A stretch of 64,000 bases of DNA from Mesodorylaimus sp. YZB2_4 (Eukaryota > Nematoda > Enoplea > Dorylaimida > Dorylaimidae). Shown piece by piece: positions 10,459 to 21,597 of the stretch. A program made the position numbers and the translations under genes. The stretch lies in contig JASANH010000156.1 of the NCBI GenBank assembly GCA_030248295.1, positions 62,001-126,000 on the forward strand. The letters are read 5' to 3'. The notes below the pieces were generated by a model that saw nothing but the letters and a program-made list of their open reading frames with translations, was not told where the DNA came from and searched no databases. Every line of letters begins with the position of its first letter. Within the stretch, counting starts at the first letter, position 1.

Positions 10459-11926
10459 TGGCTAACTTTGTCGTTGTCTGATAACAGATTTTTTTAGAAA
10501 TACCAATACTTTTTCGCACCTGTGTTTTGGTTGAGAATTCAGAATACATACAAGAAATTTGCCGTCTAGTCCCTCCTTAGCTGACGCAAGTCTCTTGCAA
10601 AAAAGGCTCCCACACTATACTCTTTGTAGTCTATTGCATATGACTTCTAATAGTTATAGACTTATCATATTGTTAAAGCATTCCGCTGCCGCGCTTATCC
10701 CGACAATGGTTCCGCTTCTGGAGCGTCCAGCAAGGGCGCACTCGTCAAATATACTGATGCACAACCACAGCTTAGCAGCCTCAGTAGCCACCAAACCGGG
10801 GGAAGTTCACGCGGTTCTATGGTCCACAAAGAACCGCTCACGATCAGCCCCCAGCTTCACATCCAAAAACTTGGCCGACCATGGCACAGCACTCCTGATC
10901 CAAACCGACCCGACCCGACCCTTCGAAAATCTCAACACACAAAAGATTCCAGCAACGAATTTTTCTCTTATCGCATAAAATCACACAGCACACGCGTCTT
11001 GTCTTCTTGGCCATCTAACTACGGCTAAACCAGCACTTTCGCGCCGCACGGCTAACAAAAATATTCCACTTACTGATGGTATCTGTGCTAAAATCCAGTT
11101 CTTGGAGCATAAAAAATTAATTAGCTCGAATCCTAAAATCACACCCTCAAAAGAATAACCTCTGATATGAGAGATTTCAGAAAAACCAAACTTTTCAGCT
11201 GTAGCTTCAGTGGTTATTGCTGCGGACTTGTCTTCAGTACTTCGTCGTTGTCGTCGTCGTCGTCGTCTCTGGAACAGCAAAACACGCATTCTGGATGTCA
11301 CGAATGGCAAATCGTTTTGAATGAAATTTTGCACGATCATTGGCCATGGCAAACATGGCTCACTCCTAAAATTTTGTGCATTTTTGTTGATTTGTTGTCG
11401 AGTTATGAACGATCAAAGTTGTCCGCTTGACATTGCGCGTCTGTGTGGCTGGGCTAAAACAGGCAGCTACCGCGCCTGTTGATATGTACATCATAAACCT
11501 GTAGAATGTTGCAGAGTACTCTTGGCCAGAGAGATGGCGGTCCGTCTGACTTATTGATAAACAAAGTAGGTATAAACAAACTCTTTTGGCACAAGCCTAG
11601 TGCCTGTCCTCTATGCTCGATGATTGGCTGGTGTAAAGTACGCTGGGTCTGGTTGCGTGTCGCTGTTTCAACGTGGCTTTTAACCTCCCGATAGTTTTCG
11701 CTGACTCATTATGTGAAACTTAAAACGCGTCGACCTGCTTGCTTTATTGGCTTATACGCTTCCGTTTTTGCTGAGCTATATTTCTGAAAATTTGTCCAAA
11801 AGTGGATTTACTTCTATCTGACAATCGGCAACAATGCTCGGGGATGCTTTATGACGGCTAAAAAAATCAAAACAGTATAGATTTGGTGGTGGTGTGAGAT
11901 GTGTCATATGAAGAAGACCTGTGACC
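10459..11926. other. Intergenic with a short TCG microsatellite
   Basis: There is no supported gene. A TCG trinucleotide run lies at about 11242-11268. The longest frame (10559-10978, 139 codons) is low-complexity Ser/Leu/Thr sequence without a domain, and I do not accept it. Confidence 0.4.
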
Positions 11927-12953
11927 ATCACACCTTTGACGAATCTTGATTCTTATCGCTTGCTATTTGGATCACGTGCTTACTTGTTAGTGTCGAGTGC
12001 AGAAGTTTAGCTAACGCTCACTTATTAGCGAAACTTCGCACTTCCTTGAGAGCTTTACGACATTACTGCCACTAAATTGTTTCATCCGGACAAACAATTT
12101 GAGCTGCGTTTGGGTATCTCTGGGGATCTATTGTGTGTCAAGCTTGAATGCCATCCCCTACCCATACCAAATTGGGTTACATCCGCAACATATGGCAACG
12201 GTAAATAGTCCCCTGTACTTCCTACGGTGTCTTGGCCGCTGCCACTATGTAGTATGCATGCTGCTATCTGCACACATCCTGCTCACCTCACAGATTCCTT
12301 GCACTTGCATACTTAGGGCAAACATTAACGCCCACTCTTTCAGCAAACGCGGCTCAAATTTCTGTCCGGTACTTCACGTCTGGCTGCTAGCGCCATAAAA
12401 TTTGTTGATTTGATGCCAACTCATTCGAAATGCACATAGATCCTACCCCTCCTCGAGCTCTCCAAAACATCTACAAACAGGCTTACGAAGACAAGCCGCA
12501 AAACTGCTGACGGGTTTTATCAGCAAACTTCGAGGCATTTTATAAAACCGAAAGGAAGTGCCATAGCGTTCTAGCACGTCCTTGCCTTTCCGCCATTCAG
12601 CAGGCCCCATCGTCACATCAGCTATTGAGGCTTCTTTGGGTTTTGTCTGATATTTGTTAGCCTTAGGAGCTTTTGACGAAAATCTATATTTTCAGTACCA
12701 AGCCGCTTTGATCAGCGACTGGAGCGCACCTGTCCTGATTGCTGAAAAAGCATCACATGGCGCGAGATGATAAACAAGGGATATGCATAAGTGCTATTTA
12801 CCATTCACATCCTTTTATCTTCGTCGCACCTTTGACGCATTTTGCTTTTGAAATGCTTGTTATTTATATCACCTGCTTACTTCATAGTTTCACGTGCAGA
12901 AGCTTAATTCACGCTTAGCGCGACTTCGCAATGCCTCGAGAGATTTGTGACCA
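11927..12953 (+). repeat. Imperfect direct repeat, two units of about 130 bp
   Basis: Units at about 11927-12062 and 12818-12953 share the same order of blocks: CACCTTTGACG, then a CTTG-TATTT-ATCAC-TGCTTACTT block, then GTGCAGAAG-TTA, then ACTTCGCA and GAGAG-TTT. Their spacing is about 890 bp. The second unit lies about 190 bp upstream of the intact amylase, so this may be a duplicated promoter-distal segment. It contains no coding sequence. Confidence 0.6.
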
Positions 12954-13058
12954 ATCGTACAATCCGATAAGTTTGAAATGGCAGATGATAAGATTGAGCA
13001 CCTCGAGGGGATGAACGAGTAATGACGTCAACTGTAAGCCACCAGTTACACCTATAAA
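12768..13058 (+). promoter_or_regulatory. Amylase promoter: TATA box, CRE palindrome, GATA sites
   Basis: TATAAA at 13053-13058 lies about 90 bp before the start codon. A perfect cAMP-response palindrome, TGACGTCA, lies at 13023-13030. GATA-type motifs occur at about 12768 (TGATAA), 12965 (CGATAAG) and 12985 (TGATAAG). Intestinal digestive genes of nematodes and insects are commonly driven by GATA factors, so gut expression is a reasonable inference. Confidence 0.5.
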
Positions 13059-13144
13059 TGTGAGCACAGACCTGTTAAGAGTCGTCAGTCAAGGTTCCCC
13101 GTTGGAACTGTTTGTTTTTCAAGCCTATGCATACTTCCAGCACT

Positions 13145-16100
13145 ATGGCATCAACCATAGGAACATTGGCTCTAATCGCTTCGCTTATGATATCTGTGGT
13201 CACTGGAGCTTTGTACAGCCCGTACCATTCTCCCAACACTCTCCCCGACAGGCAAACCATGGTTCATTTGTTCGAGTGGAAATGGACAGACATTGCCAAA
13301 GAGTGCGAGACGTTCTTGTCCAAATATGGGTACGGGGCGGTCCAAATCTCGCCTCCTAACGAGCATCTGATGCAAGAGATCAATGGCAACATGCCTTGGT
13401 GGATCCGATACCAGCCAGTGTCCTACAAGTTGACGAGAAGTAGAAGCGGGACGGAACAGGAGTTTGTTGACATGGTCGACCGGTGTAACAAGGTTGGAGT
13501 GAGGTACGGCAGTCAAATGATCTTCAAGCAATTCTGACGGGCTCGTGGTTTGGTGGGTTAGGCTTCTAGCAGGCATCTGCCTAACCCATCAGGTGCGCAG
13601 GCGAGAGTTCGACTCGCGACCCAGTATATCATTTTTTATGTATGTGTCCCTTCGCCCTCGAGTGCTCATAAGCGTTTGGTCATGTGGTAAAACATGAACA
13701 TTAACATGACTTTTTACAGAATAATTGTGGACGGTGTGGTCAATCACATGGCTAAAATCAACCAAAAATACCCCGGCACTTACGGCAATGGCATCTGGTC
13801 ATCAGCTGGCAGCAACTTCGATGGTACCCACGGAGTGAACGCATTCCCCGCTGTGCCCTATTCGATATATGATTTCCACGACAACTTGTGCGACGGTGAC
13901 ATCCAGCAGGACGACTACACCAAAAATGCCTGGGCTGTGCGAATGTGCCGTTTGGATGGCCTACTCGATTTGGACCACGGCAAGCCTTGGGTCAGACAAA
14001 AGATAAGCGAATACTTCAATCGCTTGATCGATATTGGAGTGGCTGGGATCCGAATCGATGCGTCAAAGCATATGTGGCCAAACGATATCCTATCCATATT
14101 AGGCATGCTCAACAATGTCAACTCAACCTTGTACGGCCAAAGTAAGTGGTTTCGTGATAAAATTGAGAAATACGTAGAAGCAGACCATAAGGACACTGAT
14201 TTACCTTCAGACAAACGTCCATACGTGATGCAGGAAGTCATCGACAGTGGCGGCGAAGCTGTCAAGGCCACAGAATACTTCCAAAGTGGCCGCATCACCA
14301 ATTTTAATTACGGCATCGACGTAGCAGCAGCTGTACGTCGCCAAAAAAACTTCAAATACTTTACAAACTTCGGACCTGGCTGGTCGTATCTCCCCGACGA
14401 GGTGTCCATGGTCTTTATCGATAACCACGACGATCAACGGGACGACACGCGGGTGCTCACGTATCAACGTGACGGATGGAAGTACATCATGGGTGTCTCG
14501 TACATGCTGGCGTGGACCTATGGATATCCGAGGGTCATGTCTAGCTATTCTTTCACTTATCGCGATCAGGTGAGTGCACCGATCTACTAAAGGAGATATG
14601 GTGGAACTCGGCTGTTCAGAAAGCAAATTAGAGTGAGGATAAGAGTTTCAGAGAAGGGTATGGCATACCTTTCGTAGTGCATCTCTGTTTGGAAGTCGCG
14701 AGCTTATCCTGTGAGCAGTACTGTCTAGCGCGGCCAATTTTCGTCACAGTACTGTACTGTTCAGCAGTACTGTCTAGCACAGGTCGCGCCAGACAGAAGT
14801 TGTGCGATTGCCAGACGATACTCTTGATGTCCAACACATAAAATGGCCAGCTGTCTTCATGCTATGCAGTTCGAACCGAAGCATTGTTGCGAGCTGTCAG
14901 GCGGTCGCATATTTGGTTGGTTCCAGAAGGCGGGATGGCATGTCTCCTTTTCTATAAATATACAGTGTTTGCTTTTTCCACTTTTTGTCAGCCCTCAGTA
15001 TCTTTAATTCCTTTCAGGGTCCGCCCAACAGTGGGTCGCCAAATTGGGTAACCACCTCTCCAAGCTTCCAACCCGATGAGACCTGCTCACCTCAGATTGG
15101 CTGGCTGTGCGAGCACCGTCTTCCACCCATCCGCCGCATGGTCGCCTTTCGAAGTGCCGTGATGGGAGGTGCACCAGCCAATATTGTGGCCGAAGACAAT
15201 CGCATAGCTTTTCGCAGGGGAGACAAAGGTTTCTATGCCTTAAATAACGCCGACAGCCAATGGCAACGAGCTTTCTACACGGGAATGCCTGAAGGATCAT
15301 ATTGCGATGTGATCAGTGGAGAATTCGATGAGAAGGCCAAAAAGTAAGACGAGCTTCATTTGTCTCATCGCACCTCGGCCAAAGTAGTTACCCCTTCTCA
15401 GATGCACTGGCCTGACCATCCTAGTTGACTCAAATGGCAATGCCAATGTTATGGTCTACCCTAACGATATGGTGGCTATCCACATCGGACAACGTGTACC
15501 CACTACACCGATTCCCACACCAGCTTCGCTGCCAGCCAGCTACAAACGAACCGTGATCATGGTCCACAAGAAATCTGACATCGGCCAGAACGTGTTCATT
15601 CGCGGAGGTCTGGATCATGACACGCATGGATGCCAAGGTGACAGCAGCGCCGCCTCCAGCAAGTGCTCTATCCCAATCGTACACGAGACAAATGTCTCGA
15701 CCGAAGACTTCGGGGCGTACCTCTCTTGGGCTCAGAGCGACCGATATTTGGATTGGTTTGGTGCTGAAGTTGATCAAGGTATATATCGCGTCATAATATG
15801 TTTACGTCATGGGTCTTCCAATCTTCTATTTCAGCCACTTACGACGGAGTTGTTGCTGATGGTACGCCACTGGTTTGGACCACGAATAAACAGGGCCAGA
15901 TGGGGTATCATCCACTGAATACTTACGGCGACGACTACTGGATGGCTGACCTGATGATGGACTGCAGCAAAACGGACAACGGCTGGTTCTCGTTCAAGTC
16001 ATTCTTGAAGACCAGCCTGGTTGGTGACGTCGGCGCGTGGGAAAACGACATCCACCAAACTGGACAATGCCAAGGTGATTCTGCCACTCCTACACCAGCC

Positions 16101-16190
16101 AACATCGGATTTAACCACGCCGGACTGTGCGGCACTATCAATGTGTTCGATTATGGCCAAAACGCATGCGAAATCAAACACGTGGCTTAG
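13145..16190 (+). CDS. Amy: Secreted alpha-amylase with extra C-terminal domain
   Basis: This is an endo-1,4-alpha-glucan hydrolase (GH13), a secreted digestive enzyme. Six exons, 13145-13503, 13720-14141, 14211-14569, 15018-15343, 15402-15778 and 15835-16190, join in phase to 732 aa. Residues 1-22 form a signal peptide. The barrel shows DGVVNHM and the catalytic residues Asp233 (GIRIDAS), Glu269 (VMQEV) and Asp334 (IDNHDDQR). The GHGAGG loop of most animal amylases is absent. The classical C domain ends near the CTG motif. A Thr/Pro linker then leads to a further domain of about 220 aa ([20 protein letters not shown], later [14 protein letters not shown]), like the extension known in some invertebrate and bacterial amylases. 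An in-frame ATG at 13127 is an alternative start. Intron 1 hosts a SINE. Intron 2 is 69 bp, in frame and stop-free, but comparison with the pseudogene shows it is an intron. Confidence 0.93.
13537..13710 (+). mobile_element. tRNA-derived SINE in amylase intron 1
   Basis: An A-box-like GTGGTTTGGTGGG and a B box, AGTTCGACTC, lie about 60 bp apart, as in a pol III promoter. A tRNA-unrelated body (TGTCCCTTC, CCTCGAGTGC, ATAAGCGTTTGG) follows, then a short AACAT-type tail. A second copy lies at 59467-59640. Apart from the splice ends, the element makes up most of the 216-bp intron. Confidence 0.8.
14570..15017 (+). other. Amylase intron 3 with a short direct repeat
   Basis: This 448-bp intron has a GTGAGT donor and a CTTTCAG acceptor. 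It contains two copies of CAGTACTGTCTAGC at about 14720 and 14765, with CAGTACTGTACTG between them. The corresponding intron of the pseudogene is similar in length but carries a different repeat. Confidence 0.6.
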
Positions 16191-19100
16191 GCCAAGATTT
16201 ACTTTTTTAATAAGTGTAATTTTGGCTACCTGACCTGAAAAATTGTGCTGTCCCAAGTTGGCATGCGAGTATTGATACCGGTTTTAAAAAACAATCTGAT
16301 CCATCATGACTATGCAATAGAACAGCGTTGTGAGAATGCCTTCTTATATAGTACATTTCTTTATTACTTCCATACGCGCCCTGCGCTTTGGATGGCACGA
16401 CTCCCCCTACCCCATTTCACATTTTTGATACTGCTGTCAACAAGCGTTTCCATCAAAATAGTCAGGCATGAACGAGAAACGATCCGTTTCCAAGGTCCCT
16501 ATGCCTTCCTTAATAGGATGCTCTGCTCCTCGCTCTTTCAATAGCGCCGAATATAGAAATTTTTGCTAAACATAAGAGGCGTAATGCTCCAATCACGACC
16601 AACTAAATTCAGCAATCAAAAACTGGCAGTCCCTAGCGAAGGTGTGCAGCTTACCAGTTTGCCTATAGAATGGCCGTACATGGTCGGCATACAATCCGTG
16701 AAGAGACACTCCGCAGTTGGAACGCCCACAAACTGACATTTTGTTCTCATCAAGTAAAACGAGTTTGTACTTCATTCATACATATTTCCCTTATGCGCCG
16801 ACTATTATTCGACTAGCTTTTTTGGCATAGTATTAAAGTTTGTTTATTCATCAACTGGTACCCCAAACCGAGACAATCTTGGTCGGCGTGCTCTGTTCGG
16901 TGGGTGCTTGACAAACGATGCTAGTGTTCTTCAAAAGCGCATCTTGTTTCCATCTTTTTGAGATGAATGGCCGAGCAAAGAGTCTGTCGAGACCCAGCTG
17001 GGCACGAATGCAATACAACATCGAATTAGCTAGTTTTTATTTTCCTCAAGATGTACTCGGATGTGCGTCATCATGGACGGAAAATGGAGATTCAATTGAC
17101 TTTAGTATTGCGAGACCTCATCTGGCAGCTATCTCGCTTTTCTGAGAGTCACGAACAGGGCTCGTAGTCTCGTATGCTTGTCTCTCATCCTACACGGGCT
17201 TCACAAATGTCACTCACGCGCCCATGTTTACGTCAATGAGAGTATTTTTAGAAAAACCACGTTTCTGCTTAGCTGAACCTTGCGAATAAGTTATGCCGAG
17301 GTGCGAACTCGGCTATGCTTGTTTCGTATTCCGCTTCGCCTCTCAAAAAAATCTAGTTTATGGGGTGGGAGTAATGAGGCAGTACTAGTCCTCCATTAAC
17401 GTTTACTTGTCTCGGTACCTTGTTTGGGATGAACCCTTGGACGTGGGCTTGGTTTTTATGTGTAATCAGGAAAACTCTGATGGTGGTGCTCTCTTATCAG
17501 TAGTGGGCGAGGCGCATTATGTCGTGTCCATGGAACATTAGTATTGACTATTTGTGGAATGCATAGAAACCAGTCGCTCAGGATATCCGTAATTGGATAA
17601 CTACTAGTGTTGGATAATGGCTTTAGCTGCCGGATAAGGGCTGACGATGTTCCCCTTCTACATAAAGCTCCTATCCAAACCTCCTCAATTCACTTTTTTA
17701 TCCACTCGCCTGACAGTGAGTAGAATGGCTAGGTGCACTTTTTCATGGACATTCTATGTAGTGATGAGTATAGCCCCTCTCCTTTGGCTGGCCCAGCCGG
17801 AGTTTTATGTGATGTGTTAGCTCGTGATTAATGAGCACGAGGTGAATAACGACCCCGCCGAAGCCTTATTGTTATTTATAGCTCGTGCTATGACAGTTGT
17901 TGATTACGGGGCCAAACGACCCTTTCCAACTCGACTACTGCAATAACTTTTTCGAACATCTGCACAATGTGACAGGCTCGATGGTATCAGTTGATGTTCT
18001 CTTGAAAAATGGTAGGCATTTGTTATTTGTGAGGAAATGAAGTCCTCTCAATAACTCATTAGCTGCCCACTCTATCCTTACCTTGGCTACCGGCTCGTGT
18101 CATCCCCCTAACGCCCACATTTATTGCTTAGAAAGCATGTTTTCGTTGTTGTGCCTCCCTGAGCATTCTATTTTTGGGCGTTGTCAATTTCCTTCTGGTC
18201 AGGCGATGTCGCCCTCGCCTAATTCCCACTGCCGAGCAATTATATTTTTAGACAAAGATTCGCACACCTACTTCATAGGAGCGTGTTATCACCGTGTGCA
18301 AACGTAACCAGGAAACCATCAAGTGGAGGCTTTTATAGATTCTTTGTGAAATGAGGCGTGCCTTACTCCGAGGAATAAAAGGAAGAAAATCTCCCTAATT
18401 CCCTGTCCTAACAAGCTGCCCTTTTCTCAAAGATCGACAACGCCCAACCAAAGTGCACTTTTCTTTTTTTATGTGAGACTTTTCTCATTTGTACAAAGTA
18501 ATTGCGAAGGCGTGAGTTTGTACTAATCCCCAGTTTTCCATTTTTCTCTACTTCTGCTTGCCTGAAGTCTGATATGGCGAATGACGCGGGCAAATCAGAG
18601 TGCTGCATGTCTTGAGACACGAGGTGCTGAAGTGAAAAGAGGTCGGAATTTTTAAAAGAAATGTACGTTTGCGGAGGCGACGAGTCAATAAGTTCTGCGC
18701 GTATTCTTCTGCAGAAGCAGTTAGCGCGGTTCCGCCGTTTTTTCCTCGCTTATTCGACGACCCCAGTCGAAGCTACAAAATCTCATTTGAACTTTTAGCC
18801 TGGCTGCCCTTTCTAGTCGATAATGGGAGGACGGAGCTGGTTAAAATTGGCTTGATGAAAAAAGCGCTCGTTTCTCGTCCAGTTTAATTTAATGAAATGA
18901 CACTGACTGTGTGTGTTTCGAATTTCCTACCGATGATTAGGTCGGTGCTTGCTATAGATTGGGGCCTTTTTAATTTAGGCTTCGTGCTCCACAGAGACGC
19001 TTGCGAGAAGATATGAGAGAGGTCTCATAATCTCGGCTGCACATATAGGCTCGCCGGATAGGCAAATGAACGCTTGCAGAGATAAATATGCTCAGAAAAA

Positions 19101-20205
19101 AATACAAAAAACCTGGTTTTCGAAGTTTTTTTCTTTGCGACCTTGATTATACAGCAATTAGGAACTTATTACAGCCAGCTTGCGTCACGCCCCATTTGTT
19201 AATAGCGCCCGAGACGGGAGGGCTGTTAGCTATGCGTCGGGTAAGAAGTTTATCTCGCAGTCAGAAGCGATTCCAAGAGGAGACCTCCATCAGCCATGCT
19301 TACATTGTTAGCTGAGAAGAAGAGTCTGACGAAGGCAATCGCTCAGCTTGTCTACACCAAACCACTGCGGGCCGCCTCCTCGGGGAGAACTCGTCCTAGA
19401 AAGCGTCTTTTCTTCTCGCACCGCCTAAATCGTGCTGACAAGCGAAAACCTTCTTATCGTTGGGCTGTGTCGAAGATAGACGAGAAAGTCTACCGATCGA
19501 AACTTTGCCGCATAAAACTCTTCTCGCTTCTGTCTGTCAGAAAAAAGAGAAAAGTCTGAAGTGTTTTGCTATTAGCACTTTTGGATGATCGAGTCCAATT
19601 TACGAATTTATTACTCTTCTTCGGCGAGATAAGAAGATTTTTTACGGCGCGCATGCGTGCGGCTGGATAAACAGAAACTACGTATAAAACGGATCCAATT
19701 TAAGAAAAGGGATCTATTGTATATTATAACATAAACACGCTCTGCGCGTTAGACTGAACGTGGGCGGTCGACCGACGGCTTTCCCTAATGGGCCTTCTAA
19801 ATCGAGCGCTATTCGATACAAAAACACGCGCTCGAAGGCCCAGTAGTATATTGATTCGTGTAGTCTTTATCTAGGCACGGCTCACTCTTGGAACAGCAGC
19901 AGTCGCAGTTGGATGCGCCGAACGACCAAGACGTCGAGCTTCATTCGCTGATTCGGAAGACGCCTTCGACAGTTCACATTTCTTCCTCTATCTTTCCCGA
20001 ACATTAGTCAAATTTCATTTTCCACTGAAAAATGGACACTCTAATCAGCTGCCTTTGTTCCAGCCTCTCGCGAGGCCGACCCAACTACCATGTGGTTTGT
20101 TCCAGCTGAGGCACTAGCCAACGGCCATCTTCAAAGACGGTGGTCTACTGGGTGACGGAAGTGGATTGAGCAGCCAAGTCTCGGACTGACTGCGTGGTCG
20201 CCGCC
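16191..20205. other. 4-kb intergenic region, no supported gene
   Basis: I see no convincing coding exon. A short frame at about 17725 begins with a signal-peptide-like run (MARCTFSWTFYVVM) but stops after 33 codons and has no clear splice partner. An imperfect inverted repeat (GGGCCTTC...GAGCGC against GCGCTCGAAGGCCC) lies at about 19791-19842. The right end should contain the promoter and 5' UTR of the first receptor gene. Confidence 0.4.
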
Positions 20206-21597
20206 ATGGAAAACAGCACGGTTGCATTTCTGGCCTCGCTGGCCAATGACACTACAATGTACCCTATGAGCACTGGAGGAAGTGCACTGGCCACGGTTAA
20301 AGTACCTAGCCTAAAGGTACAGGACATTATTCGGCTGGCCGTACTGGCAACCCTGTTCGCAGTCGGAGCACCGTTGAACTTGGCTGCTTTATCTCAACTT
20401 TTGACCAGCAGGAAGACATTGTCGGCGTCTGGCCGTCGCATGCATCTCCTGAAGCTGCATTTGAACGCTTCCGACTTGCTTATTTTGTTCGTGTACACTG
20501 CTAGCCAGTTGTGCTGGCTTATAACTTACGAGTGGCGAGGCGGACCAGTGCTGTGCAAATTGGTTAAATTCCTCCACACTCTCTCATTCGGTATCAGTTC
20601 CAATGTGATTGTGTGCATAGCATTCGATCGTGTGGCTTCGACGTTCGAGTCGAAGCGTCAGACAACAGATGACAGTAACAAACCGGGTCTGCGTCGGGTC
20701 AAGATCAGTTTATGTGTAGCTTGGTTAATCGCCATTTTGGGAGCTTTGCCGCAGTTCTTCGTCTGGAGAACCTATCAGCCATTTTATCCGCTTAACAGTT
20801 GGACGCAGTGCGTGTCCGTATGGTTCGTCCGCGACTATGATCAGAGATGGTATGGGCGAACAAGCGTGCCGGAACCGTTCCTGTCCAAACGAGGATACGC
20901 CATATTCCATGTGGTGGCTATATTCTGGATCCCGTGTCTGCTCATCGCCGTCTGCTACTTGCACGTTATGGCTTGGTTGTTGTTCCATGGTGGCGGCAAC
21001 GACTGTTGCAAGGCGGTCAGTGGAGGTAGTCGCGAAGCGCCCGATGAACCTGTTGACGAATCGGGCCCGAGGAATGTGGTCGAGTGGATCTATGATCTGC
21101 TCACGCGTCGTATGACGCACGGCTCCATCGACAGTGTTCAATTGAGGGCCGTGACAGGTATGGAAGAAGCCAACGGCAACTATCAATGTAGTCAACTCAA
21201 GGTGGCTCCGGCCACCGCCATCAGAGCTCATAAAGGATCAGGTGGAAGTACTGCTCCCTTGCTGGCCCCACTGGCTACCGGCACGACGGTGGCCGAGTTG
21301 GAGGCAACGGCGGCTCACAGCACTCGGACGGCGTCGAACGCTACAGCGCTGTCCCACGACATGCGACGGGTACAAAGACGGGCTATTCGCATAAGCGTGT
21401 TACTGGTGTTGGCCTACGTGGTCACCTGGCTCCCCTACAATAGCCTGGCCCTGTGGCAGTTCATCGACGAACCGCATTATTTGAGATACGGCATCACCGT
21501 CTCCTTCCTACAACATCTGATCGTATTAAACTCAGTCATCAATCCGTTCCTCTACGGTACGGTGGGCAGTATGAGAAAGTATACGACTAACGGGTGA
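20206..21597 (+). CDS. Peptide GPCR 1, GnRH/AKH/vasopressin-like, intronless
   Basis: This 463-aa class A receptor is encoded by one exon. The ATG at 20206 sits in GCCGCCATGG, a near-ideal initiation context. N-glycosylation sites (NST, NDT) occur in the N-terminus. Seven hydrophobic helices are visible. TM2 has LKLHLNASDL, TM3 begins CKLVKFLHTLSF, TM6 has WLPYN and TM7 has NSVINPFLYG. The LHLNxSDL, WRGG and CKLVKF pattern places it with GnRH, AKH, corazonin and vasopressin receptors, which couple peptide hormones to G proteins at the plasma membrane. The usual DRY motif is DRV. The third intracellular loop is long (about 130 aa). The C-terminal tail is only about 10 residues after TM7. It is closest to GPCR 2 in this window. 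The ligand is unknown. Confidence 0.88.
   Translation: MENSTVAFLASLANDTTMYPMSTGGSALATVKVPSLKVQDIIRLAVLATLFAVGAPLNLAALSQLLTSRKTLSASGRRMHLLKLHLNASDLLILFVYTASQLCWLITYEWRGGPVLCKLVKFLHTLSFGISSNVIVCIAFDRVASTFESKRQTTDDSNKPGLRRVKISLCVAWLIAILGALPQFFVWRTYQPFYPLNSWTQCVSVWFVRDYDQRWYGRTSVPEPFLSKRGYAIFHVVAIFWIPCLLIAVCYLHVMAWLLFHGGGNDCCKAVSGGSREAPDEPVDESGPRNVVEWIYDLLTRRMTHGSIDSVQLRAVTGMEEANGNYQCSQLKVAPATAIRAHKGSGGSTAPLLAPLATGTTVAELEATAAHSTRTASNATALSHDMRRVQRRAIRISVLLVLAYVVTWLPYNSLALWQFIDEPHYLRYGITVSFLQHLIVLNSVINPFLYGTVGSMRKYTTNG

Noticed and set aside
10559-10978. 139-codon plus-strand frame
   Set aside because: Low-complexity, no motif or splice partners, and within chance length for 64 kb in six frames.
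13537-13630. True tRNA gene at the A/B-box sequence in amylase intron 1
   Set aside because: No cloverleaf or paired acceptor stem; the same body and tail recur at 59.5 kb, so it is a SINE.
14207-14626. 139-codon minus-strand frame inside amylase
   Set aside because: Shadow of the amylase coding strand. The same holds for long minus frames under the GPCR and CRAL-TRIO-GOLD genes.
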